From the NCBI RefSeq assembly GCF_035594125.1, contig NC_087166.1, positions 19,377,266 through 19,441,265 on the forward strand: 64,000 nucleotides of DNA, in the 5' to 3' direction. The DNA is from Scylla paramamosain (taxonomy: Eukaryota; Arthropoda; Malacostraca; Decapoda; Portunidae). The notes beneath the pieces were generated by a model. It saw nothing but the letters and a program-made list of their open reading frames with translations. It did no database searches and was not told the DNA's origin. The translations under genes were made by a program, and so were the position numbers. Numbering within the stretch: the first letter of the stretch is position 1; each line of letters begins with the position of its first letter. Shown here piece by piece: positions 1 to 26,412 of the stretch.

Positions 1-245
<245 letters not shown>

Positions 246-925
246 CAATTAACTTCCAGAGTAGAGTACATTCTGACTTTCTCCCCTTTTGTGGAGATCT
301 TCATTTTTAGAGACTTCAATGTTCACCACAACCATTGGCTTTCTTCTCCCTTCACTGAACATCCTGGTGAACTAGCCTTCAACTTTGCTATCCTCCACCA
401 CCTACAGCAATTGGTGCAGCACCCTACTCTTATTCCTGACCGTCTTGGAGATACGCCCAATTTTCTTGACCTTTTCCTCACCTCTAATCCTTCTGTTTAT
501 GTTCTTACCCTCTCTTTTCCATTGGGCTCCTGAAATCACAATCTCGTATCTGTATTTTGTCCTATCGCTCCAATCCCTCCTCAGGATCGCCCTAAGCGGA
601 GGTGCCTCTGGCTTTTTGCCTCTGCTAGTTGGTGGACCTGAGGCAGTATTTTGCTGATTTTCCTTGGAATGACTACTGCTTCTGTGTCAGAGACCTGTCT
701 CTGTATGCCGAGTGCATAACAGAGGTGAAAGTGTCGGGCATGGAGGGGTACATTCCTCACTCTTTTTCTCGATTTAAACCTTCCAAACCTTTGTTTAACA
801 AAGCCTGTTCTCGTGCTATACATGACAGAGAGGTGGCCCACAAAAGGTACTTGAGCCTTCCATCACCAGAATCTTATGCGCTTTATACTTCTGCCAGGAA
901 CAATGCTAAGTCTATTCTCCAACTT
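246..925 (+). mobile_element. LINE-A fragment, endonuclease and linker region
   Basis: This sense fragment of the LINE-A ORF corresponds to roughly 29605-30285 of the most complete copy. A degenerate endonuclease segment (RDFNVHH, where other copies have GDFNVHH) is readable near 310, followed by the linker that includes PWNDYCF and a [14 protein letters not shown] segment. Frame changes occur near 530 and 650, so it is not coding. It starts after the preceding 3' tail and stops where the antisense copy begins, without a 3' end of its own. The result is an inverted arrangement with the next feature. Confidence 0.8.
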
Positions 926-2287
926 TGTCTTGGTGCCTGAAGTCACGAGGGGAGATTTTAAAAGATTCTGACAGTTTCTATTAATGAAGGAGTTTTTGGC
1001 TAGTTGGAGAACAAACTTGGCATTGTTCCTGGCAGAAATATAAAGCATATGAGATTCTGGTGATGGAAGGCTCAAATATTTTTTTGTGGGCAACCTCTTT
1101 ATCAAGTATAGCACGAGAACAGGCTGTGTTAAACCAAGGTTTGAAAGGTTTAGGTCGAGAAAAAGAGTGAGAATGTACGCCTCCATGCCAGACACTATCA
1201 TCTCTGTTATGCGCTTGGCAAACAGAGACGGTTCTCTAACAAAGAAATAGTAGTCATTTCAAGAAAAATCAGCAAAATACCTTCTCAGATCCCCCAAACT
1301 AGCAGAGGCAAAACGCCAGAGGCACCTCCTCAGAGGGTGATCATGAGGAGGGATTGGAACGATAGGGGAAGATACAGATACGAGATAGTGATAGGAGGAA
1401 CCTAACAGAGATGACAGGATTAAAGGTTAGGGAAGGTTCAAGAATGTTGGACGTATCTCCAAGACGGTCAGGAATACGAGTAGGGTGTTACACCAACTGC
1501 TCTAGGTCGTGGAGGATAGCAAATTTAAAGGCTAGTTAACCAGGATGGTCAGTGAAGGGAAAGGAAAGCCAAGGCTGGTTGTGAACATTGAAGTCTCCAA
1601 GAATGGGGAACTCCGCAAAAGGGAAGAGAGTCAGAATGTGCTCCACTTTGAAAGTTAAGTATTCAACGGATTTCCCATATTCAGAGGAGTTAGGTGAGAG
1701 ATATACAACACAGATGAATTTAGTTTGAGAGTGACTCTATAGTCATAGCCAAATGGTGGAAAACTCGGAAGAATGAAGAACGTGGGCACGAGAGCAGATT
1801 AAGTTGTTGCGCACATATATGGAACATTCAGCTTTGGATTGAAAATGAGGATAGAGAAAGGAGGGAACAAGAAAATGGGGCTACATGCAGTTGCCTCAGA
1901 CACTTGTATTTTTATGAGGAAAAAAAGATGAGGTTTAGTAAAGGAGAGGTGGTGTTCTACAGATTGAAAATTAGATATAAGACCGCGAATGTTGCTGAAG
2001 TTAATGAACAGTTGAGGGGGGTGTCAAGACACTTAGGTGTCAATACCAGAAGAGCAGTCTGACCTTGGCACATTTGTGGTCCCCTCCCCAGATGGGGAGG
2101 AGTAGGAGTTACCATGATAATTTTGAATTTTGAGTGAAGGGTGTGTGTGTAATTAGGTGTGAAGGAAGAGAGTTGTTTTTAGAGGTAGACTGTGACTTCC
2201 CCTTTCTGTTGTGAGACACAATGGGAAACGTTCAGTGAGGTCACAGCTGGCTTTTATGATAGGTCCACAACATCCTCTGATCCAGTG
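926..2287 (-). mobile_element. LINE-A 5' portion, antisense
   Basis: Read on the minus strand, this copy begins at about 2287 with TCAGAGGATGTTGTG. That is the same 5' end found at 28061 and 49344, which supports it as the true element start. It carries the short form of the 5' leader, then the endonuclease domain, and ends in the linker near 930. Many indels break the frame. It lacks the roughly 900-bp leader segment present at 28.3-29.2 kb. It faces the sense fragment at 246-925, so about 650 bp of the two form an inverted repeat. Confidence 0.8.
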
Positions 2288-3932
<1,645 letters not shown>

Positions 3933-4154
3933 TATTAGTTTTGGTTATACCATGATGATGTTTTACCTTGCACGTGGCTTACTGGTATACTCTTAAGATC
4001 TATATGCTTTATCTGTTAGGAAATAATTCATAGAATATAACTCTTGATTTGAGGCTGAACAAGTAACCACAGTTTTAATATCTACAAAGTTTAACTCTGA
4101 CTTAGGAAGCTGCTTTTCTATTCCTTCCTGAGAGAGCTTCTGGCTTACGTTCCG

Positions 4155-4288
<134 letters not shown>

Positions 4289-4289
4289 T

Positions 4290-5415
<1,126 letters not shown>

Positions 5416-5514
5416 GAATGTAAAATAACCATGTTATTAAGGTAATATTTCTTTATGGAAAATACTGCAGCCCATTAAAACTAAAAGAATATATGAACAA
5501 TTAAATAAGGATGA

Positions 5515-7545
<2,031 letters not shown>

Positions 7546-7555
7546 TTATTATTTT

Positions 7556-9968
<2,413 letters not shown>

Positions 9969-10056
9969 GTATGTAAATTAAAACGGGTCCCTATACACGA
10001 ACGACTCTGTAGCGCTACTTAACGACACCACACTGTCGCGGGGAATTGGCTTTCTA

Positions 10057-10640
10057 TTGGTTTCAATTGAAATTCAATATGAATATGATGAGCAGGCAAA
10101 GATTATCGCAACAAGTGGCCCGACCGGGTGGCTCGGAGCCCTTTCACAGGAGCCACGTCGCCCTACTGGAAGGTGCTTGTTAGTCCTTAACCCTCTCTCC
10201 TTCACCTCACAATTTTCTTTGCGGAATTCTACCATTACATATCGTGATATAAATCGTCTCATAATGGAAATGGAGGAGTCACTAGTGATATGGGACACAA
10301 GAACCACTGGATACAGCAACAACCTCTATAAAGATATAGGATACATCCACAATAATATTCGTCGCTATCGCCGACGACGACGACGCCGCAGAAGAATAGG
10401 AAAAGTAGCTTTCTCATCGAGTCCATGATGTAGGATCACATCATGCCAGTAGTGCCTGCTCATATGCTAGCGACTCAGCGTCGCAACTAAGCATTGCTAC
10501 CGTGACGCTACAAAAAATGACACTGTGGCGTCGCTTGGTCGCGTTACAGTCACTCATGTGCAGTGGACCTTAGCGACAGTGTGCTTTTACTAGCGTCGAT
10601 GAGACGCTGAGTCAATAAGGCCGAGCCTGACACGTCAAGT
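10057..10640 (+). mobile_element. Possible PIF/Harbinger-like relic with MADF-like segment
   Basis: A frame from about 10057 to 10428 contains RLIMEMEESLVIWDTR followed by GYSNNLYKD. This resembles the LI..V...P.IWD....Y pattern of MADF (Adf-1-type) DNA-binding domains. The next 200 bp are rich in GCGAC/GCGTC words and contain an inverted pair GACTCAGCGTC (10472-10482) and GACGCTGAGTC (10603-10613). MADF proteins and GCGAC-rich ends both occur in PIF/Harbinger transposons. The link is inference; no transposase is visible. A (CGA)n-coded arginine run follows the domain. Confidence 0.3.
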
Positions 10641-14513
<3,873 letters not shown>

Positions 14514-14629
14514 TATGAGTAGATATTTTACTAAATAAGTAGATAGTTATATAGGTATAGTATATTTTTATGTATTCTTTTCGTCCTTCGTATTTTTCAT
14601 TTTCTCTAACATCATTTATGAATTTACTT

Positions 14630-14924
14630 GATTGAGTTGCAAAACTCACTATATTGGAGGTAGCAAGAGGAATCTATTACATAGAATCAGTGAACATAAA
14701 GGTACTTCAATACATACACACAAGCAGTTAACTCTACCATCTTTTTCAACAACAAGAACACATTGCCACACACATGATCATCTGTTTTCGGAGGAGGATT
14801 TTAGTATATTGCATAAAGCTGACGCACATAAACACACTAAAATATTAGAGGCTAATTACCTTAAACACCTGAAACCTGAATTAAATAACCAACTGTCTTC
14901 ATCACAGTTATATCTCTTATAATC
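14630..14924 (+). mobile_element. Penelope-like element, GIY-YIG endonuclease fragment
   Basis: A 96-codon frame shows the C-terminal GIY-YIG endonuclease of Penelope-like retroelements. [11 protein letters not shown] carries the YIG motif, LLHRISEHKG carries the catalytic arginine region, and KILEANYLKHLKPELNNQL carries the glutamate helix and the LNNQLSS C-terminal signature. The upstream RT is missing. The frame ends in YLL and a stop at 14920. This is the C-terminal fragment of a 5'-truncated copy; no flanking Penelope terminal repeats were recognised. Confidence 0.75.
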
Positions 14925-15059
14925 TTTGGTCGGAACTTTTGGGTTCGGATTCTTAACTAATCTAGTTCCCACACCGCCACTCTTTGTCAGTCTTCACCAA
15001 ACCACATGCGAAAACATACAATGTTTGTCTATAGCTTTATACCTTTATTTTGTTTCAAA

Positions 15060-18308
<3,249 letters not shown>

Positions 18309-19009
18309 TATTTCACACATTTCACACCCGCTTCCAGTCTTAGCTCAGATAAATACAGACCGCATGTAGCGAGTCAGTCATTCGGACTTCCAGTTGAGTC
18401 CCAGTCAGAGACACAGTTGGGCATTCACCGAGTCACGAGCAGTCAGTCTTTGTCTCTCACTCAGTTCCGCTCCATCACCGTCAGCCTTGCGAGACGCTGC
18501 TCAGTCATAATTCATATCACTTCGGCTAGAGAGAGAGTGTGTAATCAGTCGTCACGTTACGATTTCGTCTCGCATCCATTGTGTACAAATTGTGTACCCA
18601 TTCAAGAACTTTCGTCATCGTGCCTTTTATTTGGTCATCCGCTGTCACTTCTTGGCCAACATTTGAATATAAATCCTACCCAAATTATTATTGTTTCCCA
18701 CTCTTCCTTCTTCTGTTATTAAGTAATGCTTATCTGTTTATTTATCTACCTGCCCGTCTGTCTGTCTGTCTATATGTCTGCCTATCCGTCTCCTGCCGTC
18801 TGTCTGTCTGTCTGTCTGTCTGCCTATCAGTGTTTATATCATATCCTTCTGTATTTCATTGTTATTGTTGTTGGCTGTGTTATTATTTTGTGTGTTGTTC
18901 TGTGTTATATTGTGTGCTGTGTATTATGTGTTTTTATATTTCTGTGTCTTAATTGTCTGTGCACTTTACGTCGCTCATAAACTCACAGTCTGTACTCTCT
19001 CCTTCATTA
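18309..19009 (+). other. Probable 5' LTR/leader region of Gypsy-1
   Basis: This sits between the LINE-A break and the gag start of the Gypsy element. It is rich in CAGTC words and includes a (TCTG)n-like stretch at 18755-18825. By position it should hold the 5' LTR and leader, but no second LTR copy exists in the window to compare with, so LTR boundaries and a primer-binding site cannot be fixed. Confidence 0.35.
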
Positions 19010-19010
19010 C

Positions 19011-19860
19011 ATGACACAATGTCCAATGAAACCACCGCTACTCCTCACATCACCTTCATACATGAATCTCATCACCTTCCTAATTTTTCTGGTACTGGCA
19101 CAGAAACTGTTCATCAATTTATTCAAAGAATTGAGGAGGAATGCACTCGACGTGCAGCCACATCTGATAAGAAAAAATCTCCATCTTAAAATCCCGCATC
19201 TGTCTCGAGCCTTCGAGTCTCGCTGACCTGTTGGTGAAGTCAGACAGATTTGCTTCACTCACCACCTTTGCTGACTTTACTACTCACCTCAGAAATCATT
19301 TCCAAAGTCATTCCAAGCTTGGAGCCACTCATTGCTTCCTCTCTCAGCTCAGAATTGATCACTCAGCAACAAGACTTAAATTGGTTTACAAATGGCTCAC
19401 TATCATCAGATGGGTTAAAAAGGGTTATAGCTTACATCTTGTTTACTTCCTTCCTCGATGCTCCCAATTTCCAGGTCGCAAGTGACGTCGAATTCCACAA
19501 ATCAGATTATATATACAGTATGATATCTGCAAAATAATTTCTGATAAGTGTCCTCTTCCCACCTCTGAACCTCTTCAAACTCTTGTTACTTCCTCACCTG
19601 ACTCACCCCCCTCTCCCCATCACCCACCCTTCAGTTCTCCTTCTCCTTCTTGTGGACGTTACATTAAACGCACATCCCCTTCATCTCGCTTTAAGTACAC
19701 TCGATCGAAATCAAGACCAAGAAATGTCACCTGCAACCGTTGCAAGCTGCCAGGTCATGTTCTTGCACAGTGCAGAGTTGTTCTCCATAGTTCAAGAAGA
19801 TACTTCTTCACTCCTGAAGCATTCTGTTCTTTCCACAAAAGGGTAGGCCACTTCTTACAA
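19011..19860 (+). pseudogene. gag: Gypsy-1 gag (degenerate)
   Basis: An ATG at 19020 starts a frame with HLPNFSGTGTETVHQFIQRI and EEECTRR, typical of the gag N-terminus of crustacean Gypsy elements. A stop at 19187 and a frame change follow. Gag resumes with LLVKSDRFASLTTFADFTTH and SHSKLGATHCF. Near 19730-19780, CNRCKLPGHVLAQC is a CCHC zinc knuckle (C-x2-C-x4-H-x4-C). A second knuckle-like CSFHKRVGHFLQDC follows near 19830. Gag packages the RNA into virus-like particles. Frameshifts make this copy inactive. Confidence 0.75.
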
Positions 19861-19949
19861 GACTGCAGGTATTATCACGCAAATCCACAGACTCTACACA
19901 CACAATAAGAAAAATCTTCGCGCCCTTCTCTGACCAATCCACCATAATG

Positions 19950-20560
19950 TTGCCTATCCTGAAGTCTTTTCCTTACTATGTGCCTAAACATCGTACAAAA
20001 CACAATGTGTGCTTCACACATCCTCCGAACTCAGCACTTCAATTAACATTCAATATGCTGAATTATTCAATGGTATTATCACTGATGTTACGTGTCACTG
20101 TATCACACAAAGCTTTCTTGACACAGGTGCTGCTGTAAACATTATCAAAATGGATGTATTTCAGAAACTCTCTTCCACTTCTCAGGATCTCATCACTACA
20201 TTATCTCCTGATGTCAGTTTAAATGGTATATCTGGGAAAATTATCCTACCTCACGGGAAAGTACTCTTATCACTGTCTTTATCACTCCAGGAACCAGACA
20301 TATGTGATTATTTTTTATGTTGTGTCTGATATATCTTTCAATGCTGATCTTCTCATAGGCTTCAACCCCATGTGGAAATATTACATCAGTTTTTTTTTTT
20401 TTCCCTGCCATCAATAAAATCGTTCAAGGGGATTCTTATTTTCTTACTTTTCTTCCCTCTGATGGTTCCTCTCTTCCTGGCTTAGTGACATCTATTGCAA
20501 CTCTTCCTTCTACTAGCGATCAGATGTTATCTACACTGGACTCTTGTGTTATGTCACCAA
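19950..20560 (+). pseudogene. Gypsy-1 aspartic protease region
   Basis: The segment ITQSFLDTGAAVNIIK near 20105 carries the retropepsin active-site DTGA. Downstream, sequence resembling the flap and the C-terminal LIGFN segment (near 20355) appears in a shifted frame. The family role is maturation of Gag-Pol. A 12-nt T run near 20390 lies close to a further loss of frame. Confidence 0.7.
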
Positions 20561-21239
20561 ATTTGCCTGTCTCATAGCCTTATTCTCAATCAACTTCCCA
20601 GTCAGACCACGGTGTAACTCTTTTCAAACACATTTTACTAGCAGATCCGGTAACGCTATCTGAATGTGCTTTATATGTTGTAAACGCTAAGATTAAATCT
20701 GCTGTATCAGAAACTGATATCATCTGTTATGCACAACAATCTCCATGCAAAGGTGTTAAGTTGGAATCTGTTCTTACCACCATCGATGAAAACAGTTTCT
20801 GTAAAATTGGGCTGAATCACATCTACGCCTATCAAGCTCAAAGCTGGTGCGCTACTCGGAGAAGCCTTGCCTTACTCTGAGAAAGTTATAATCTTGGATG
20901 ATTTACTCTCTTCTTCTTTCAATAATGTATATGCATCTGACACCCATGACATGTCTTCTCTCCCGCCTATCACGAATGATCACATATCTTTACTTGATTT
21001 CCCAGAATCTCAACATGAATTACTCGCTTTCCTAAATTCTTTTAGGAACGTTCCCTCTCTCCCTGGTGAACCTCTGGGCCACACAGACGTTATCACTCAC
21101 GCTATTCATCTGACCTCTTGGTCCAGACCATCTTACACCCCGAGCTATAGGATGCCACACAGTCGTCGTTTTCTGTTTAATGAAGCTGTGCTAGGTATGT
21201 TACTTCTGGATGTCGTGAAACCTGCCTGTTCATCTCATA

Positions 21240-22310
21240 ATGCTACCTTACTCTTTTAAAAAAAACAAGACGATTGGCGTGTCGTTGTCAACTTCAGGAA
21301 ATTCAACGCATCTACCATTCCTGACCGTTATTTTTTGCCGAGATCAGGTGGCCTTTTTCAGTCTCTCGGAGATTCAAATGCGGTATTTTCTACCCTAGAC
21401 TTACGTTCAGGATTCTTTCAAGTCGAATTAGAGGAAACTTCCCCGCCATATATTGCTTTCACTACTTCCTTTGGTCAATTTATGTTGAAACGCATGGCCA
21501 AAGGTCTACTTAACTCGCTTCTAACGTTTCAGAGATTGATGAACTCTGTTCTCTTATGTCTCATTGGTAAAAGTGTGTTCTGCTTCCTTGATGACGTTAT
21601 CATTGCATCAAAGTCTTTACTGGATAATTTTCACACTGTCTCTCGTTCTGTCATGCTTTCAAGCTGTTGGCTTAAAGATCAAACTCAGCAAATGCTCGTT
21701 TCTCAAACATCAAGTCAAATTCCTTGGTCACAAAGTCGACAGAGATGGGATTCACACTTTAGATCACAAGGTAAATGCTGTGAAAAATTCCCCTGTTCCT
21801 TGTAATATCGATCAGATCAGAAAATTCATCGGTCTTGCTGGATTCTATCGCCAGTTCATCAAAATTTCAGCCTTATCGCTGAGTCTTTCACTCATTTGCT
21901 CAAAAAAAAAAAGGTTGCATTCATCTGGTCTGAAAAGGAAGAAGATGCCTTTGATCTTCTCAAAACTGTCTTGTGTCAAGCACCAGTTCTTGCTTTTCCA
22001 AATTTCGAAAAAGGTTTCATCTTATACACTGACCCTCCGGCTTTGGAATCGGTGCTCTTTTCATGCAGAAAGATTCACTCGGTAAACATCGCGTATTAGC
22101 TTACGCTAGCAGACTTCCCAACAAGGCAGAGCAAAATTATGACGTCACAAAGCGTGAAAGTCTCGCCGTGATCTGGGCGTTACGTCATTTCCGTGAACTC
22201 ATCTTGAGCTATAAGATTCATGTCTACACTGATCATTTTGCTGTCACAGAGACCTTTAAAGGCAACAACTTCACAGGCTAATTTGCTCGCTGGCATCTCA
22301 TGATTCAGGA
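21240..22310 (+). pseudogene. pol: Gypsy-1 reverse transcriptase and RNase H
   Basis: RT motifs in order: WRVVVNFRKFNAST and PDRYFLPR; STLDLRSGFFQVELEE (palm aspartate); FTTSFGQFMLKRMAKGL; and the catalytic FLDDVIIAS near 21590. The thumb (FLGHKVDRDGIH) and the connection (IRKFIGLAGFYRQFIK) follow in a second frame, with an A11 run at 21902 at another frame change. RNase H is seen as HRVLAYASRLPNKAEQNYDV, then KRESLAVIWALRHFRE and VYTDHFAV. It is split over at least four frames and so inactive. Confidence 0.85.
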
Positions 22311-22639
22311 ATTTAATCCTACTTTGCATATATTCCTGGTAAGGCAAACTCAGTGGTAGATGCACTATCACGCAATGTTGTTACTATCTCCGTCATGACA
22401 GAAAATCCTACCATGCCAACATTGGATGGAATAAGGAAACATCAACGTTCAGACGCATTCTGTTTTAGTGTTGCTTATTACCTCGAATCTGGTGATGAGA
22501 CAAATCTTCCTAAGTTACAAGTGAGTGTTGATAAGTTTTTCATGCAAGACGATCTCTCATATAAGTCGAGTGATGTCTCTAATGACGATTCTAGTGAGCT
22601 TATCTCAGCCTGTGATACCTCGGTCACTAGTGAATATCA

Positions 22640-23434
22640 TACTACACCACGTTCATGACTCACCTCACGCCGGACATCCTGGTCGGGACAGATGCCTCGA
22701 GCAGGCGAAATGATCACATTTCTGGCCAACTATGAGGAAAGATATCTTTCAGCACTGTGAGCTCTGTCCTCAGTGTGCTTCACATCATACCTCACTCGCA
22801 AACGAGAGTCCAGTGTTTTCATATCCCATCGCTTCCGCTCCTTGGTATTCAGTCTCTGTTGATCTGCTTAAATTTCCACATACAGATAACGGTTATCAGT
22901 ACCTTGTAGTTTGTGGGGATAGTTTCACTAGTTTCACCATTCTCGTTGCTCTCAAGGAGAAAACTGCTACTTCTGTTAGTCGCGCGATCAAAATAATTTG
23001 TCCTTATACCTCTCCTCGTGTCATCTTATATGAAAATGGCGCTGAATTCATTAACTCCGTCTTACGGGAGATTTGTAAAGAATTTCTTATCAACAAATGT
23101 AACAATGTTCCTCACTCACCCTATTCAAACGGGAAAGTAGAGCGTTGCAATAAACGTATCCTTGATGTAACAGAAGCAAAGCACTCCTGGGACGAATAGC
23201 TTCCTCATATAGCCTGCTCTATCAACTCAGCAATCTACTCCACCATCAACGAGTCTCCACATTCCGTGCTGTTTGGTACCGACAATGAATTTCTCCACAG
23301 CGCGGCTCGTCCTGTCTACAACATTGATGACTACGTCAAATGCCGTGTCCGTGATTTTCAGTTCACTCATAAGCTCATTCACGATCGCCTCACTACGTCG
23401 CAAGCTGAAATGCTGTAGAAACAACATCGTAGAG
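22640..23434 (+). pseudogene. Gypsy-1 integrase
   Basis: The zinc-binding region is at 22650-22800 (DSPHAGHPGRDR, CELCPQCASHH). The catalytic core follows from 22850 with SVDLLKFPHTDNGYQYLVV (first Asp). The position normally occupied by the second catalytic Asp reads LYENGAEFIN, i.e. Glu. SNGKVERCNKRI supplies the DDE-type Glu. An in-frame stop at 23197 (HSWDE*LPHIACSIN) breaks it. The reading continues to 23416 and is cut at about 23434 by a LINE-A fragment, so the 3' LTR is absent. Confidence 0.82.
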
Positions 23435-25268
23435 CGACCGTATACCTCTCACCTAACTCCTCTTACTATAAGAAATTTTTTGACTACTTAACTTCCAAAT
23501 TGGAGCACATTCTGACCCACTTCCCTTTTGCAGAGATCTCCATTCTTGGATCTTGGATCATTCTTGGATCTTGGATCTCCATTCTTAGAGACTTCAATGT
23601 TCGCCACCAGCTTTGGCTTTCTTGTCCCTTCACTGACCATCCTGGTGAACTACCCTTCAACTTTGCTATCCTCCACGACCTAGAGCAATTGGTGCAACAC
23701 CCTACTCGTATTCCTGACCGTCTTGGAGATACGCTCAACATTCTTGACCTTTTTTCTTACCTCTAATCCTCTCCTTATGCTGTCACCCTTTCTTCTCAGT
23801 TGGGCTCCTCCGATCACAATCTCATATCTGTATCTTGTCCTATCGATCCAATCCCTCCTCAGGATCCCCCTAAGCGAAGGTGCCTCTGACGTTTTGCCTC
23901 TGCTAATTGGGGGACCTGAGGAGGTATTTTGCTGATTTTCCTTGGAATGACTACTGCTTCCGTGTCAGAGACCCGTCTTTGTGTGCTGAGTGCATAACAG
24001 AGGTAATAGTGTTTGGCATGGAGGCGTACATTCCTCACTCTTTTTCTCGACCTAAACCTTCCAAACCTTGGTTTAACACAGCTTGTTCACATGTTATACA
24101 TTATAGAGAGGTGGCCCACAAAAGGTACTTAAGCCTTCCATCAGCAGAATCTCATGCACTTTATATTTCTGACCGGAACCATGCCAAGTCTGTTCTCCAA
24201 CTAGCCAAAGACTCCTTCATTAACAGAAAGTGTCAATACCTTTCAAGATCCAATTCCCCTCGTGACTTCTGGCATCTAACAGAAAATATCTCCAATAACT
24301 TTGCTTCTTCTTCCTTCCCTCCTTTATTTTAACCAGATGGTACCACTGCTATCACATCTATCTCCAAAACTGAACTCTTCGCTCAAATTTTGCTAAAAAC
24401 TCTACCTTCGACGATTCTGGGTTTGTTCCTCCCTCTCCTCCATCCTCTGACTTCTTCATGCTACCTATTAAAATTCTTCGCAATGATGTTTTTCATGTCC
24501 TTGCTGGTCTAAACCTTCGGAAGGCATATGGACCTGATGGGGTCCCTCCTATTGTTCTCTGAAACTGTGCCTCCATGCCTGCACTTTGCCTAGTCACACT
24601 CTTTCAGTTGTCTGTCAACATCTACCTTTCCTTCTTGCTGGAAGTTTGCCTACATTCAGCCTATTCCTAAAAAGGGTGACCGTTCTAATCCCTCAAACTA
24701 CCGTCCCATTGCTTTAATTTCCTGCCTATCTAAAGTTTTTGAATCTATCCTCAACAGGAAGATTCTTAAACATGTATCTCTTCTTAACCTTCTATCTGAT
24801 TGCCAGTATGGGTTCCGTCAAGGCCGCTCTACTGGTGATCTTCTGGCTTTCCTTACTGAGTCTTGGTCATCTTAGAGATTTTGGTGAAACTTTTGTTGTT
24901 GCCTTGGACATATCAAAAGCTTTTGATAGAGTCTGGCATAAAGCTTTGATTTCCAAACTACCCTCCTACGGCTTCTATCCTTCTCTCTGTAACTTCATCT
25001 CAAGTTTCCTTTTTGACCGTTATATTCCTGCTGTGATAGACGGTCACTGTTCTTCTCCTAAATCTATTAACAGTGGTGTTCCTCAGGGTTCTGTCCTGTC
25101 ACCCACTCTCTTCTCATTATTCATTAATGATCTTCTAAACCAAACTTCTTGTCTTATCCCCTCCTATGCTGATGATACCACCCTGCACTTTTCCATGTCT
25201 TTTCATAGACGTCCAACCTTTCAGGAGGTAAATATTTCTCGCAGTGAAAGCACAGAACGGTTGACTTC
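23435..25268 (+). mobile_element. LINE-A fragment, sense, between Gypsy-1 and the Polinton region
   Basis: Starts inside the endonuclease domain ([13 protein letters not shown]) and ends inside the RT C-terminal region (ESTERLTS). Contains a local duplication of a CTTGGATC-type unit at 23538-23585, the linker, RT fingers, [40 protein letters not shown] and [11 protein letters not shown] near 25170. Neither the 5' nor the 3' end is present. That is not how a simple target-primed insertion ends, so deletion or recombination at both sides is likely. Confidence 0.87.
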
Positions 25269-25662
25269 TGCAAAGGAAATCGTGGAGAGAGTTATGGGGA
25301 TTTGGGAGAAAGTAGGTCTTCCTATCTCCATACTGCATTACAGCAAGGCGAAGCTGTTCAAGTAGGCCTATGAGGGTCTTCAGAAGCACAAGAAAAGAGC
25401 TTCGGAAGCGGCAAGGATGAATGAGATCTTTCAAGGGGACGTTGATGACTTGTTCGATGTGGCGTACAGAGATGGCTTTGAGAAGATTACAAACGAAGAG
25501 GACAGGCAAGGCCTTTCTCATCAACCAAAGAGAGGATCTATCGACCTCCTCCATGACCGGAGTGGACACTGTGTCAGTGAGCCTCCAAGAAAAAAGGGGA
25601 AGCGGGAAGAAGCGGAGGTGAATCGGAAGCAGGCTACGGTGATGGAGAAAAGGATCGCCTCA
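25269..25662 (+). pseudogene. Conserved arthropod hypothetical gene, 5' part
   Basis: The reading resumes after the LINE-A break with EIVERVMGIWEKVGLPIS, passes an in-frame stop at 25363, and continues as MNEIFQGDVDDLFDVAYRDG, then NEEDRQGL and a lysine/glutamate-rich tail. The LFD-(I/V)-A(H/Y)...EED pattern resembles proteins of unknown function that recur near mobile elements in arthropod genomes; this is recalled similarity, not tested. It is interrupted at 25663 by an antisense LINE-A tail. Its probable continuation starts at 26167 in the same frame register. It could be cargo of the neighbouring Polinton or an independent repeat. Confidence 0.45.
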
Positions 25663-26166
25663 AGTGGCTTTTTTTTTTTTTTTTTTCGTAGGAGGGACAC
25701 CGACCAAAAGCAACAAAAATAAAAAAAAAAAAAAATCACTGAGATGCCGGTCCCGAATAGGGTCCGAAGTGGTGATAAAAAATTGAAGGATAAGTGTCTT
25801 GAAACCTCCCTCTTGAACGAGTCATAGGCAGGTAGAAATACAGAAGCAGGAAGGGAGTTTCAGAGTTTACCAGAGAAGGAGATGAATAATTGGGAATACT
25901 GATTAACTCTTGCATTAGAGAGGTGGACAGAATAGGGGTGAGAGAAAGAAAAAAGTCTTCTGCAGCGAGGCCGCGAGCAGAAGAGCAGTTAGCATGAAAA
26001 TAGCAGTAAAAGATAGCAAGAGATGCAACATTCCAAGGATAAAAGAGGCTCAAGACATTCAGTTAGAGGAGAGGTTGATGAAACAAAAAGCTTTTAATTC
26101 TACCCTGTCTAAAAGAGCGGTATGAGCGGAATTCGCCCAGACATGTGAAGCATACTCCATACATGG
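25663..26166 (-). mobile_element. LINE-A 3' fragment, antisense
   Basis: Starts with T18 (a poly(A) tail on the minus strand), then the 3' terminus CGTAGGAGGGACACCG, the 3' UTR and the RT C-terminal region up to CATACTCCATACATGG. It is a 5'-truncated insertion of about 500 bp that splits a conserved reading frame. I could not identify a target-site duplication. Confidence 0.85.
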
Positions 26167-26387
26167 AAAAAGAAAAAGATTGCCCTGCTAGCCACGGCGA
26201 ACACTGAAGTGGATCAGATTATCATCCCGGAAGGAATGGGGTGCAGAGGTCGCTGCCAGGATGAGTGGACCAATAATTACCTGTCTATGGTGGAAGGGCT
26301 GGCGAAGCGACTTCAACCTTTTGGAGTTGAAACTATTCTGGTGAGGAAGTCTATATATACTATATCATGTAAAATTTTAAAATAAAG
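26167..26387 (+). pseudogene. Conserved hypothetical gene, 3' part
   Basis: An open frame with KKKIALLATANTEVDQIIIP, GMGCRGRCQDEWTNNYLSM and GLAKRLQPFGVETILV ends at a stop near 26385. AATAAA follows within a few bases, overlapping the stop region. Its codon quality and its position after the LINE-A insertion suggest it continues the gene at 25269-25662. I do not recognise the fold. The poly(A) signal lies just upstream of the penton-like gene. Confidence 0.4.
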
Positions 26388-26412
26388 TTGATGTGTGTGT
26401 TGACGAATCGAG

